In this document: positions 50,167 through 58,361 of the stretch, piece by piece | How the letters are laid out: every line of letters starts with the position of its first letter | How positions within the stretch are numbered: position 1 is the first letter of the stretch | Assembly (NCBI RefSeq): GCF_027533625.1 | Contig: NZ_JAQAGZ010000020.1 | Coordinates: 111,072 to 175,071 of the forward strand | Reading direction: 5' to 3' | Length of the DNA stretch: 64,000 bases | Source: Paenibacillus gyeongsangnamensis | Lineage (GTDB): Bacteria > Bacillota > Bacilli > Paenibacillales > NBRC-103111 | Translations under genes and position numbers: made by a program | The notes under the pieces: model-generated | Seen by the model: the letters and a program-made list of their open reading frames with translations, nothing else | What the model was told of the DNA's origin: nothing | Databases searched by the model: none

Positions 50167-50374
50167 GGTGCGGCTCCTTCCGGGCAAATTAAAGTTCTTT
50201 ACATATGGCAACTTCCCCAGCATATAGACCTGCTATGTCACTGTCAAGTCATTTCGTTAAACGGAATGGGGGATAAGTCCGCCCAGGCATGGACTTTTGA
50301 CTTCAATTGTGATATGAAATAAAGGAGGCCGGACAACTACGGTACAGATCGCGTAAATAGGGGGGAACAGGAAC

Positions 50375-50899
50375 ATGTCCCGGCGTTTCGTAATAGAAGC
50401 CGTATTGGTGGCTATCTATGGGGAGCTGATGCTGCCGAGTCAGCCCGTTGAATATGTAATTCCTTACTCCACGATCATGGAATTATATGAGATGAAGGAT
50501 AGCCCGGAGCCCGTCATGCCGGAGCCTGCCGACGACGCCTACGTCAAACAGCGGATCGGAGAGCTGATCGCGTTCTTCGATGAAAGCTTCAATAAGAAGA
50601 AGCTGGAGCGCGCGCTTGTCGCTCCATGGCGAAGCAGCCCGCCTCTTCCTATCAACGATAATGTGAGCTTCACCGTGGTCAATGCGATGGAGAATGCGCA
50701 GTACGGCGAAGGCTTCGACCCGATCGAGACGGAGCTGCTGCTGACTTCCATCCGGGAACAGGCCCCTGTGGTTACAGACCAGGTCGAATTGATGGACAAA
50801 GTGATTCAGGCGGAGGTCCCCGTGCAAATGTACGATGTGTATGACTTTGAGTTTGCCGTCGAACAGGGTATCTCGGCGGATGATTGGATCACGCCATAG
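50375..50899 (+). CDS. Uncharacterised protein conserved-looking in Paenibacillus
   Basis: A 174-aa acidic soluble protein (MSRRFVIEAVLVAIYGELML; VEYVIPYSTIMELYEMKDS; YVKQRIGELIAFFDESFNKK; FAVEQGISADDWITP). I remember database entries of this type carrying the label ADP-heptose synthase, but I see no nucleotide-binding or nucleotidyltransferase motif to support it, so I leave the function open. A GGGGGGAA ribosome site precedes the ATG. Confidence 0.65.
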   Translation: MSRRFVIEAVLVAIYGELMLPSQPVEYVIPYSTIMELYEMKDSPEPVMPEPADDAYVKQRIGELIAFFDESFNKKKLERALVAPWRSSPPLPINDNVSFTVVNAMENAQYGEGFDPIETELLLTSIREQAPVVTDQVELMDKVIQAEVPVQMYDVYDFEFAVEQGISADDWITP

Positions 50900-50920
50900 C
50901 ACAAATTCATCAGACGATGA

Positions 50921-50942
50921 AGTCCCTTAGGGGGCTTTTTTG
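50921..50942 (+). terminator. Intrinsic terminator
   Basis: AGTCCC-TTAG-GGGGCT (one G-T pair) followed by TTTTT. Confidence 0.6.
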
Positions 50943-50943
50943 T

Positions 50944-51042
50944 TTGATAATTTATTAAGTTTTCGTAGCTTATAGCTTCGCATCAACCTTGGTAAACGCG
51001 CTGGTTCTTGTAAGAGAAGGACGGCGTAGCCGTTTATCCTGG
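50944..51042 (+). repeat. Dispersed palindromic repeat, copy 4
   Basis: Same element and orientation as copies 1 and 2: TTGATAATTTATTAAG, then TAGCTTCGCATCAACCTTGG, then TAAACGCGCTGG through GGCGTAGCCGTTTATCCTGG. It lies directly behind the terminator of the upstream gene. Confidence 0.85.
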
Positions 51043-51178
51043 TTTAGGATGGCATACAATTAAGCGGATAGGTCGTTGTCTATTGGGCTCAGCTTGCTAA
51101 TGGAAACAACGATATGTCACAATCGATAAATGACGTGTGATTCGCCATTAATAAATTGAGAGAGGATGACCACCCCGG

Positions 51179-51949
51179 ATGAACGTATTCATCATAACCG
51201 GTGCTTCGAGAGGCTTGGGACGCTCGATAGCGGAACGCTTGTTCTCGCACAACGTAAGGCTCATCGGCTTGTCGAGGACACTGGACACGAGCCTGGATCG
51301 GATGGCCGAAACCAAGGGCTGCAGATTGGAACAGATCAGCGTCGATTTGAACCAGCCAGAGCGCGCGGCGGAGGTTCTATCGGAGCTCATCCGTTCGCTT
51401 GAAGCGGAATCGCCCGCTTCCGTCACGCTGATTAACAATGCCGGCATACTGGAGCCCATGATGCCTCTTGGCGAGGCGACAACGGATCTATTATCGGCCC
51501 ATCTGCTCGTAAATTTAACGGCGCCGGCCGCGATGTCCTCGGCCTTTATCCGGGAAACGCAGAATTGGGAAATGCCTAAGACGATCGTCAATATCTCCTC
51601 CGGCGCGGGGAAGAAGCCCTATGCAGGGTGGGCCGCTTACTGCACGGCCAAGGCCGGCTTGGACATGCTGACCCGTTGCATCGGAGTGGAGCAGGAGGGC
51701 CTGCCGCATCCGGTCCGAGCGGTATCCATCGCTCCTGGCGTCGTCGATACCGGGATGCAGGAACGCATTCGCGGCACGAAGCCGGCGCAATTTCCGCAAG
51801 TGGAGCGTTTTATACGGATGAAACAGAACGGGGAGCTGTTCTCTTCGGAATATGCTGCCGATTGGATTGTCCGAATACTGGAGGAAGGGACGTTCCGGAA
51901 CGGCGAAGTGATCGACATTCGAACTTACGCTGCCGGGATGAACGAATGA
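51179..51949 (+). CDS. SDR family oxidoreductase (YueD/benzil-reductase-like)
   Basis: A 256-aa SDR with TGASRGLGRSIA, NNAGILEPM, catalytic Ser in VNISSGAGKKP and Tyr/Lys in YCTAKAGLDML, and APGVVDTGMQ. The shape and the GAGKKPYAGWAAYCTAKAG stretch match Bacillus YueD, described as a benzil reductase forming (S)-benzoin. The natural substrate is unknown. The ATG has GAGAGAGG about 13 nt upstream. Confidence 0.8.
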   Translation: MNVFIITGASRGLGRSIAERLFSHNVRLIGLSRTLDTSLDRMAETKGCRLEQISVDLNQPERAAEVLSELIRSLEAESPASVTLINNAGILEPMMPLGEATTDLLSAHLLVNLTAPAAMSSAFIRETQNWEMPKTIVNISSGAGKKPYAGWAAYCTAKAGLDMLTRCIGVEQEGLPHPVRAVSIAPGVVDTGMQERIRGTKPAQFPQVERFIRMKQNGELFSSEYAADWIVRILEEGTFRNGEVIDIRTYAAGMNE

Positions 51950-52014
51950 GGCGCGAAGTCCCGGGAAACGGATTTGACCGGCATGGCCCGGGTGGAGCCA
52001 AAGCCGGCTAACGT

Positions 52015-52275
52015 TCAGGAAAGGCGCTTTACATAATCGCGCACCATGTCTTCGGTTACCTGCTTGCGAAGAGGGGAGATACCGCTCTGGGCATGGGCGT
52101 TTATCTGCGCGGTTACGGCATTTATCTCGTCGACACGGAAGGGAAGACCCTTCTTGCAGCGGTCGACCGCCTCCTCGATGGCTCGTTCTCTGGCCTCGTC
52201 CAGTCGGGCGAACCGTTCCAGGTGCGTATGCTGCTTGCGGGTATGGGCTGTAATCGCTTCGTGTACCTGACTCAT
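52015..52275 (-). CDS. ypbS: YpbS family protein (DUF2533)
   Basis: An 86-aa helical, charged protein. MSQVHEAITAHTRKQHTHLE, AIEEAVDRCKKGLPFRVDEI and the GISPLRKQVTEDMVRDYV segment match the YpbS/DUF2533 pattern of Bacillales. Function is unknown. The true start is ATG 52275 (AAAGGAG upstream on the minus strand); the open frame continues to 52782 only because it mirrors the codons of the dehydrogenase on the other strand. Confidence 0.82.
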   Translation of the reverse strand: MSQVHEAITAHTRKQHTHLERFARLDEARERAIEEAVDRCKKGLPFRVDEINAVTAQINAHAQSGISPLRKQVTEDMVRDYVKRLS

Positions 52276-52377
52276 TTCACTTTTCTCCTTTGCGGTCATA
52301 CCTTTTAGTGATTGTATCATTGTACCGCAGGATGTTGAAAGTGTCAGTTGAAAATCGCATACAAGAGGAGCAGGAGA

Positions 52378-53310
52378 ATGAACATACAACATATTCTCAT
52401 CAGCGGCAGGCTTCAGGAAGAGCTGAAGGGACTGGCCGAGCGAAGAAAGGACAAGCATTTCCGGTTTGTGCCGGAGAACGAGACGAGTGAGCAGGATTAT
52501 GCGTGGGCCGATGCTTTTGTCGGATTTAAGCCGACGGAAGGCTTCTCGTTCGCACGATTGCAATGGGTGCATGCGACCGGCGCCGGCGTGGACGCTTTCC
52601 TGCTCGGGCGTGAATGGCCGAACGATGTACTGCTCACCCGAACCACCGGTGCGTTCGGAGCCAAGATCGGCGAATATTGCCTGGGGCATATCCTCTCGGA
52701 TTTGCAGCGACATTCGGCGCTCGTTTCGGACCAGGCCTCGAAGCGCTGGGCCCCTGCAGCAGCCGGTATGCTGCAGGGCCAAACCGTTATCCTATTCGGC
52801 ACGGGTACAGTAGGCCGAGGCGTGGCGGAGCGGCTGGCTGCTTTCGGCGTGAGGGTCATAGGCATTTCGCTCAGCGGACGCAGGGTGCCGGGCTTTACGG
52901 AAACGGGTTCGCTTGATTCGGCCGTGATGCTGCTGCCGGAAGCTCATTGGGTCATCAATACATTGCCGCTGACCGATGCAACGTACAAGCTTTTCGACGA
53001 GAAGATGTTTCGGCACATGAAGGGGGCAGGCTTCATCAACGTCGGCCGCGGGGCGTCCGTCGATACCCGGGCCTTGCTGCAAGCGCTGGAGCGTCAGCAG
53101 CTGCGCTGCGCCATACTGGACGTATTCGAGGAGGAGCCCTTGCCGAAGGACTCGCCGCTATGGGAGCATCCCGGCATTCGCATTACGCCGCACATCTCGG
53201 CCGTCACTTCGCCGGAAGAAGCGGAAGAAAGCCTGCTGCGGGTGTTCGAGCACATCGACAAGGGCTCTTTTCCGCTTCCGCAGCAGGTGGACACGCAGCG
53301 GGGCTATTAG
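52378..53310 (+). CDS. D-2-hydroxyacid dehydrogenase family protein
   Basis: A 310-aa NAD(P)-dependent dehydrogenase. The nucleotide-binding motif is VILFGTGTVGRGVAERLAAF. The catalytic Arg is in INVGRGASVD, Glu in VFEEEPLP and His in ITPHISAVTS, the standard R-E-H triad. It reduces 2-ketoacids such as glyoxylate or hydroxypyruvate, exact substrate unknown. ATG 52378 has GGAGCAGGAGA upstream; the frame open from 52348 is an extension. A Nudix gene follows 37 bp later. Confidence 0.85.
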   Translation: MNIQHILISGRLQEELKGLAERRKDKHFRFVPENETSEQDYAWADAFVGFKPTEGFSFARLQWVHATGAGVDAFLLGREWPNDVLLTRTTGAFGAKIGEYCLGHILSDLQRHSALVSDQASKRWAPAAAGMLQGQTVILFGTGTVGRGVAERLAAFGVRVIGISLSGRRVPGFTETGSLDSAVMLLPEAHWVINTLPLTDATYKLFDEKMFRHMKGAGFINVGRGASVDTRALLQALERQQLRCAILDVFEEEPLPKDSPLWEHPGIRITPHISAVTSPEEAEESLLRVFEHIDKGSFPLPQQVDTQRGY

Positions 53311-53347
53311 AACCGGTGAACCGGAATCCATTGAAAGGAGCGGCAGC

Positions 53348-53977
53348 ATGAGCAATCAGGAGGAGCAATTTGATGTATTCGATCGGCAGATGAACCGGAT
53401 TGGCACGGCTTCCCGCAGTGATGTGCACCGGCAGGGCTTATGGCACCAAACGTTTCATTGCTGGGTGTGGCGTAATACCTCGGTGGGGCCGGTCTTTCTA
53501 GTGCAGGAACGGCATCCGGGGAAGGACACGTTCCCTCGACTGCTGGACATCTCGTGCGCAGGTCATTTGCTGACAGGAGAGGGAGCGGAGGACGGCGTTC
53601 GGGAGCTGGAGGAGGAGCTGGGGCTTCGCGTACCTTTTTCAGACCTTGTGCCTTGCGGCATCTACGCGGAGGAAGATTTCATCAGCGAACGCCTCATCGA
53701 TAGGGAGTTCTGTCATGTGTTTATCTATCGCTCCGATCAACCGCTGACCAATTATGTTCTTCAAGAGGAAGAAGTGACCGGGCTGTACCAGCTTACGGTG
53801 GAACAGCTGCGTCATCTAGCGGAAGGCGGATGGACCGATGCCGTACTCGAAGGAGTAAGCAGGAGAAAGGACGGGAAGCTTGAATCAAGCCGGAGGCATA
53901 CGATAAAAAACGATTTTGTTCCGCATCCCGGCGATTACTATCGGCTGCTGCTGCAGACTTGGGAAATGATCAAATAA
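53348..53977 (+). CDS. Nudix hydrolase (IPP-isomerase/YfcD-like)
   Basis: A 209-aa Nudix protein. The Nudix box is GHLLTGEGAEDGVRELEEEL followed by G (residues about 75-96). The N-terminal EQFDVFDRQMNRIGTASRSD and GLWHQTFHCWVW match the group that includes isopentenyl-diphosphate isomerase and YfcD. The IPP-isomerase catalytic Cys is not obvious, so a hydrolase role is more likely. A GGAG ribosome site precedes the ATG. Probably co-transcribed with the preceding dehydrogenase. Confidence 0.82.
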   Translation: MSNQEEQFDVFDRQMNRIGTASRSDVHRQGLWHQTFHCWVWRNTSVGPVFLVQERHPGKDTFPRLLDISCAGHLLTGEGAEDGVRELEEELGLRVPFSDLVPCGIYAEEDFISERLIDREFCHVFIYRSDQPLTNYVLQEEEVTGLYQLTVEQLRHLAEGGWTDAVLEGVSRRKDGKLESSRRHTIKNDFVPHPGDYYRLLLQTWEMIK

Positions 53978-54143
53978 TTGTATTCATTTCCCGGGTAAGC
54001 GCAGATATCGATGAATTTTTTAAATTATTCGACAATTTACTGCTTCTTACGCATCGGAGGAAAATGTACTCGCCGGACATCCTCAAATACGCCGGAACGG
54101 ACCGGAGGCATCTCCGGTCTGCCATAAATTACATTCGGCGCTT

Positions 54144-54190
54144 AAGTTATTAAAGTTAATGACGTTAATAATCTATATAATTAATAACTT
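54144..54190. repeat. A+T-rich inverted repeat
   Basis: AAGTTATTAA (54144-54153) and TTAATAACTT (54181-54190) are perfect inverted arms around 27 A+T-rich bases. It lies in the 302-bp gap between convergent genes, which contains no convincing gene (a 29-codon frame at 54064-54153 is too weak to call). Confidence 0.6.
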
Positions 54191-54219
54191 GCAGTCCCTT
54201 TAATGCTTTAGGGAACTTA

Positions 54220-54245
54220 AACGCGCGCCTCTCCCGGCGCGCGTT
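54220..54245. terminator. Strong hairpin without T tail between convergent genes
   Basis: AACGCGCGCC pairs perfectly with GGCGCGCGTT over a 6-nt loop. No T run follows on the plus strand, so a terminator role is uncertain. Confidence 0.4.
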
Positions 54246-54279
54246 GAGGTGCTGCACGGCAAGTGGCTTTCCGTATCGT

Positions 54280-55137
54280 TTAAAAAGCTTCGATCGTAAG
54301 CCCGGTTTGCAGCGCCTCGCCAGGCGGCACATAGACGAGCTCCTGCTTACGGTTCAATTCATCCGTTCTAGCCATCCACGGTTCTACACACACGAAATCT
54401 TGTCCCGCTACCGACCATAATACCACATACTTGAATTCGTCGCCGTACGTCAACCGTATCCGCTTTCCTTCCAGCGGCGAGAACGTAATTTCCCGCTTTT
54501 CCGCACCCAAGAACACGACGGATTCCACCAGCGAGCCTAAATCCAGCGGATTACCATCGTATTTCTTTTCCAGCCGATCGTTGTAGTCGTAATAGCGGTC
54601 GGCATCCGTCTCATAGACTAAGTTTTTACGGTTTGCAGCAAAATAAGGATGAGAACCTGCATACATCGGCATCGATGCCGAGGACCGGTTGGCGTAAGAC
54701 TGTTCAATCTTAAGAATGCCGCGATTCAGCGTGTAAGTAAATCGCAGTTCAAAATCAAACGGGAACGAACGACGTGTCTCCTCATCGCTGCTTAAAGAAA
54801 GACAAATGCCGTCATCATCAGCCTTCACAACTTGCCACGGCCGATTGCGGGCGATCCCATGGTTCGCCATCGGATATCGGACTCCGTTCCATTCATATTC
54901 GCCGCCGGCCAGTTGACCGCTGATGGGGAACAGGATCGGGTTTCCTCCGCGAATGTTTGCTTTCGGATCCAGAAACGTCTTCTTGTCCAAATACAGGTGC
55001 TCCTCGCCGCGAGAGGCGAAGCCGATCAGGATTCCTCCCCGTTCGGGTGCAAGCCGGAACGAAGAACCTGTCGAAGGCTCATTCAGTTCATAAATGTCAT
55101 AACCGTCAGTGTATTTGCGCAAGCTGGTTGCCTTCAT
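54280..55137 (-). CDS. Aldose 1-epimerase family protein
   Basis: A 285-aa galactose-mutarotase-like beta-sandwich. Substrate-site segments are NPILFPISGQL, NHGIARNRPW (conserved His), MYAGSHPYFAAN (catalytic His) and CVEPWMARTDELN (general-base Glu). The family interconverts sugar anomers or acts on sugar phosphates. The minus-strand ATG has AAAGGTGA upstream. It is divergent from the glcT-pts operon, which fits a role in sugar use. Confidence 0.82.
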   Translation of the reverse strand: MKATSLRKYTDGYDIYELNEPSTGSSFRLAPERGGILIGFASRGEEHLYLDKKTFLDPKANIRGGNPILFPISGQLAGGEYEWNGVRYPMANHGIARNRPWQVVKADDDGICLSLSSDEETRRSFPFDFELRFTYTLNRGILKIEQSYANRSSASMPMYAGSHPYFAANRKNLVYETDADRYYDYNDRLEKKYDGNPLDLGSLVESVVFLGAEKREITFSPLEGKRIRLTYGDEFKYVVLWSVAGQDFVCVEPWMARTDELNRKQELVYVPPGEALQTGLTIEAF

Positions 55138-55257
55138 ACGCTATCACCTTTCCGTTGTCTTATCTTTCCATCCAGTACATAGCTTATCATACCTATCGGC
55201 CAAGTCCTACTCCGGAGATGGACTTGCGCGTTCCTTTAATAATTTGTAAATCGCATA

Positions 55258-55287
55258 TTGACGATCAGGCCCGTCCTAAGCTATGAT
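55258..55287 (+). promoter_or_regulatory. Promoter of the glcT-pts operon
   Basis: TTGACG (55258-55263), an 18-bp spacer, TATGAT (55282-55287), just upstream of the RAT. Confidence 0.6.
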
Positions 55288-55304
55288 GGACGCATGCAAG
55301 ACAT

Positions 55305-55334
55305 TGGCGTGTTACCTATAAAGGGCATGAGCCA
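55305..55334 (+). promoter_or_regulatory. Ribonucleic antiterminator (RAT) for GlcT-type control
   Basis: A 30-nt bulged hairpin: TGGC (55305) pairs with GCCA (55331-55334), an internal loop GTGTT/CATGA, then ACC/GGG around TATAAA. Its 3' arm is shared with the 5' arm of the terminator at 55329, so the two structures exclude each other, as in known BglG-family RATs. Confidence 0.75.
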
Positions 55335-55384
55335 AGAAGAGACGACCTGAAGCGATTCGGGGTCTTTTCTTGGCTCTTTTTTAT
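55329..55384 (+). terminator. Conditional terminator upstream of glcT
   Basis: GAGCCAAGAA (55329-55338) pairs perfectly with TTCTTGGCTC (55367-55376), followed by TTTTTT. It overlaps the RAT and is placed before the whole operon. Confidence 0.85.
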
Positions 55385-55420
55385 TTCCTTCAATCAGCCC
55401 CGGAAGGTGGTGAGAACGAA

Positions 55421-56287
55421 ATGATCAAGCAAGATGCTTCACTGCGGATCGAACGGATTATAGGAAACAACGTTCTTCTGGCCAAGGATCCGGTCAGCGG
55501 CAGGGAGTATGTCCTGCTGGGCAAAGGGATCGGATTCTTCTTCAAGAACGAGGAATGGATCGAAGCGAAGGATAAACGGATCGAAAAGCGCTTTCGGCTC
55601 GACGATCGCGATCAATTGACGCAATATCAATCGATGCTGGAAGACATCGATCCGGAAGTACTGCAGCTATCGGAGCAAATCATCGAACAGATTGCGGAGG
55701 AATTTGCCTTAACGGTCGATAACAAAGTGTATTTTGCCCTGCCCAGCCATATTCAGTTTGCCGTACATCGCCTTCGCAACGGAATGGATATCCGAAATCC
55801 GTTCCTGTACGAAACGCAAATGTGTTTCCCGAAGGAATACGGCATTGCACAGAAGGCCGCCGAGTTGATTTCAAGCGCCTTCAATGTCGAGGTGCCGGAG
55901 GACGAAATCGGTTTCCTCGCTTATCACGTGCATGCCGCCGTTTCCAAAATGCCGGTCGGCCAAATGGTGAAGTTCGCCGCCCTGATTAACGACATGGTAG
56001 AGCTCATCGAGCGCCGGCGGAGCATCCGCATCCCGAAGGAAAGCACGGATTACGTAAGACTTATCACGCATCTTCGTTTCAGTCTGGAGCGGATTCATCA
56101 GAGTAAAGTCGTCGCCAATCCCTTCATGCACGACATGAAAAAGCAGTACAAGGAAGAATACAAGCTTGCGGACGAATTGGCCCGCATGATGGAAGAGCAT
56201 CTGAATATGAAAGTGCCGGAGGACGAGATCGGTTACCTCGTCATGCATCTGTACCGCCTGTTTGAATCGTTTCCTCAACTAGATTAA
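55421..56287 (+). CDS. glcT: BglG-family transcriptional antiterminator GlcT
   Basis: A 288-aa antiterminator. The N-terminal RNA-binding CAT domain (RIERIIGNNVLLAKDPVSGREYVLLGKG, split over about 55 residues) precedes two PRD domains with conserved His residues (SHIQFAVHRL and YHVHAAV; THLRFSLERI and VMHLYRLF). Phosphorylation of PRD histidines by HPr or EII controls RNA binding. It would bind the RAT in its own leader and let transcription read into the PTS genes. ATG 55421 has AAGGTGGTGAG upstream. The EIIA gene follows 27 bp later. Confidence 0.88.
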   Translation: MIKQDASLRIERIIGNNVLLAKDPVSGREYVLLGKGIGFFFKNEEWIEAKDKRIEKRFRLDDRDQLTQYQSMLEDIDPEVLQLSEQIIEQIAEEFALTVDNKVYFALPSHIQFAVHRLRNGMDIRNPFLYETQMCFPKEYGIAQKAAELISSAFNVEVPEDEIGFLAYHVHAAVSKMPVGQMVKFAALINDMVELIERRRSIRIPKESTDYVRLITHLRFSLERIHQSKVVANPFMHDMKKQYKEEYKLADELARMMEEHLNMKVPEDEIGYLVMHLYRLFESFPQLD

Positions 56288-56314
56288 ACCAGCGAAAGGA
56301 GATTAATTATCATT

Positions 56315-56809
56315 ATGTTTAACGGATGGCTGTCGAAGAACAAAGTTACCGCCGTTGCAATCGCTTCCCCTCTCACAGGAGAAGCCGTTCCGTTAACGGA
56401 AGTGCCGGACGAAGCGTTCGCCGGAAAATATATGGGGGACGGCGTCGCCATTAAGCCGGGTGAAGGGAAGCTGGTTGCTCCTTTCGACGGCGTTATCGCT
56501 CATCTGATCGACTCAATGCATGCCGTCATTATCGAGCATGCCTCGGGACTTCAGCTGCTCGTTCATATCGGAATCAATACCGTAGCGCTGCAGGGCAAAG
56601 GATTCAAAGCGTTCGTCGCTTCTGGCGACAAAGTGGCCACCGGCCAGACGCTTATCGAATTTGATCCGGAGCTGATCCAAGCGGAAGGTTATCCGCTCAT
56701 CACTCCGGTGGTGATCGCGAACCAGGAAATCACCGAGCGGCTCGAATATGACTATAAGACGGTGGTGGCCGGAGAACCGGCGCTGCTGCAGGCGGTACTG
56801 AAAAAGTAG
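56315..56809 (+). CDS. crr: PTS glucose-type EIIA component
   Basis: A 164-aa soluble phosphotransfer domain of the Crr/IIA-Glc type. ASPLTGEAVPLTEVPDEAFA, YMGDGVAIKP, the first His in SMHAVIIEHASGL and the phospho-accepting His in LLVHIGINTVAL are all present. It accepts phosphate from HPr and passes it to the EIIB domain of the next protein. It is encoded as a free protein rather than as a C-terminal domain of PtsG as in B. subtilis. AAAGGAG precedes the ATG. Confidence 0.9.
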   Translation: MFNGWLSKNKVTAVAIASPLTGEAVPLTEVPDEAFAGKYMGDGVAIKPGEGKLVAPFDGVIAHLIDSMHAVIIEHASGLQLLVHIGINTVALQGKGFKAFVASGDKVATGQTLIEFDPELIQAEGYPLITPVVIANQEITERLEYDYKTVVAGEPALLQAVLKK

Positions 56810-56891
56810 CCGCTTCCGGTTATCCCCGGGGAGGCTTCATTAAAGCTTCAAGACCTTTATTCATTTATCCCGCGAAAGGGTGGAGACCAAG

Positions 56892-58340
56892 ATGCTTGCT
56901 ATGCTCCAAAGAATCGGTAAGGCGCTGATGCTCCCGGTGGCCACGCTGCCGGCAGCCTCGCTGCTGCTGGCGTTCGGCGCCATGAACTATGTGAAGGATT
57001 TTCATTTGGGCGACAGCGTCGGAGGCTTCCTGAATCAATACATCGCCCCGTTTCTTCTCGCCGGCGGGTCGGCCATCTTTGATTACCTCCCGTTGATCTT
57101 TGCCGTCGGGGTGGCAATCGGCCTGGCCGGAGATGCCGTTGCTGCGCTGGCTGCTGTAATCGCTTACCAGGTGCTCTCCACCGTACTGTCGAAGGTGCCG
57201 GTCGCTTTTGCCGATTGGGTCGGAAAAGACGCCAAGCTGAATATGGGCGTACTGGGCGGAATTATTGCAGGCGCAATTGCCGCAGCTTTATATAAAAAAT
57301 ACCACACCATCAAACTGCCGGATTGGCTCGGCTTCTTCAGCGGCAAACGGTTCGTTCCGATTATCACTTCGCTCGTGATGGTCGTAGTGGCACTCGTGCT
57401 CGGATTGATCTGGGGTCCGGTTCAAATGGTGCTCGATTCGTTCGGCCATTGGATCGTGAGCCTCGGCGGCGTCGGCGCGTTCATCTACATGACGGCTAAC
57501 CGCCTGCTCATTCCGTTCGGTCTGCATCATGTGCTGAACTCGATCGCCTGGTTCCAAATCGGCGACTTCACCGATGCGACCGGCAAAGTCGTTCATGGGG
57601 ACTTGACGCGCTTCTTCGCCGGAGACAAGACGGCCGGCCTGTTCATGACCGGATTCTTCCCGATTATGATGTTTGCGCTTCCCGCAGGCGCACTCGCGAT
57701 CGTGCATACGGCAAAGCCGGAGAAACGCAAAGTGATCGGCGCCGTGTTCCTTAGCGCTGCATTCGCTTCGTTCCTTACCGGCGTGACGGAACCGCTCGAA
57801 TTTGCCTTCATGTTCGTCGCTCCCGTCCTGTACTTGATTCATGCCGTTCTGACCGGACTCTCCGGATATATCGTCGCAACCCTCGGCATGAAGCTCGGCT
57901 TCGGATTCTCGGCGGGCCTTCTCGATTATCTCGTCAATTTCAAGCTGGCTACGAAGCCGCTCCTGCTCATTCCGGTCGGACTCTGCTTCGGCGTCGTGTA
58001 TTACTTCCTGTTCCGCTTCGTTATCGTGAAGTTCGATTTGAAAACGCCGGGCCGGGAAGACGACGAACCGGCCGTGGCCTCCGCAGCGGCATTCGCGGGC
58101 GTCCAAGGCTCCAAGGCCGAGAACGTGCTCGCCGCTCTCGGAGGTTCGGAGAACATTGCAGGTATCGACGCTTGCATTACGAGACTGCGGCTCGTGCTCA
58201 AGGATGACAAGGCGATTAATGAATCGAGCCTGAAGGGGCTTGGGGCTGCCGGCATCATTCGTCTCGGGCAGGGCGCCGTGCAGGTCATTTTCGGAACTCA
58301 ATCGGAAGCGTTAAAGGACGATATCAAGAAATTGATGTAA
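56892..58340 (+). CDS. PTS glucose/N-acetylglucosamine-type EIICB permease
   Basis: A 482-aa sugar permease. EIIC spans about residues 1-390 with about ten helices (MLPVATLPAASLLLAFGAMN, LPLIFAVGVAIGLAGDAVAA, ITEPLEF-type motif TGVTEPLEFAF). EIIB lies at the C-terminus with the phospho-Cys in IAGIDACITRLRLVL. The loop HGDLTRFFAGDKTAGLFMTG and FFPIMMFALPAG resemble GlcNAc permeases, while the VKFDLKTPGRED linker resembles PtsG, so substrate is glucose or GlcNAc. ATG 56892 has GGGTGGAG upstream; GTG 56880 is an alternative. Confidence 0.87.
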   Translation: MLAMLQRIGKALMLPVATLPAASLLLAFGAMNYVKDFHLGDSVGGFLNQYIAPFLLAGGSAIFDYLPLIFAVGVAIGLAGDAVAALAAVIAYQVLSTVLSKVPVAFADWVGKDAKLNMGVLGGIIAGAIAAALYKKYHTIKLPDWLGFFSGKRFVPIITSLVMVVVALVLGLIWGPVQMVLDSFGHWIVSLGGVGAFIYMTANRLLIPFGLHHVLNSIAWFQIGDFTDATGKVVHGDLTRFFAGDKTAGLFMTGFFPIMMFALPAGALAIVHTAKPEKRKVIGAVFLSAAFASFLTGVTEPLEFAFMFVAPVLYLIHAVLTGLSGYIVATLGMKLGFGFSAGLLDYLVNFKLATKPLLLIPVGLCFGVVYYFLFRFVIVKFDLKTPGREDDEPAVASAAAFAGVQGSKAENVLAALGGSENIAGIDACITRLRLVLKDDKAINESSLKGLGAAGIIRLGQGAVQVIFGTQSEALKDDIKKLM

Positions 58341-58361
58341 CAGACAAAAGGAGATCTTACG

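Noticed and set aside
50375..50899. ADP-heptose synthase
   Set aside because: No nucleotidyltransferase or kinase motif is visible in the 174 residues, and the length is wrong for that enzyme.
52276..52782. N-terminal extension of the YpbS frame to 255 codons
   Set aside because: The extension overlaps the dehydrogenase in antisense; the ribosome site and family length support the start at 52275.
54064..54153. 29-codon frame with GGAGG just before the ATG
   Set aside because: The ribosome site is too close to the start, the peptide matches nothing I know, and the frame ends in an inverted repeat; insufficient support.
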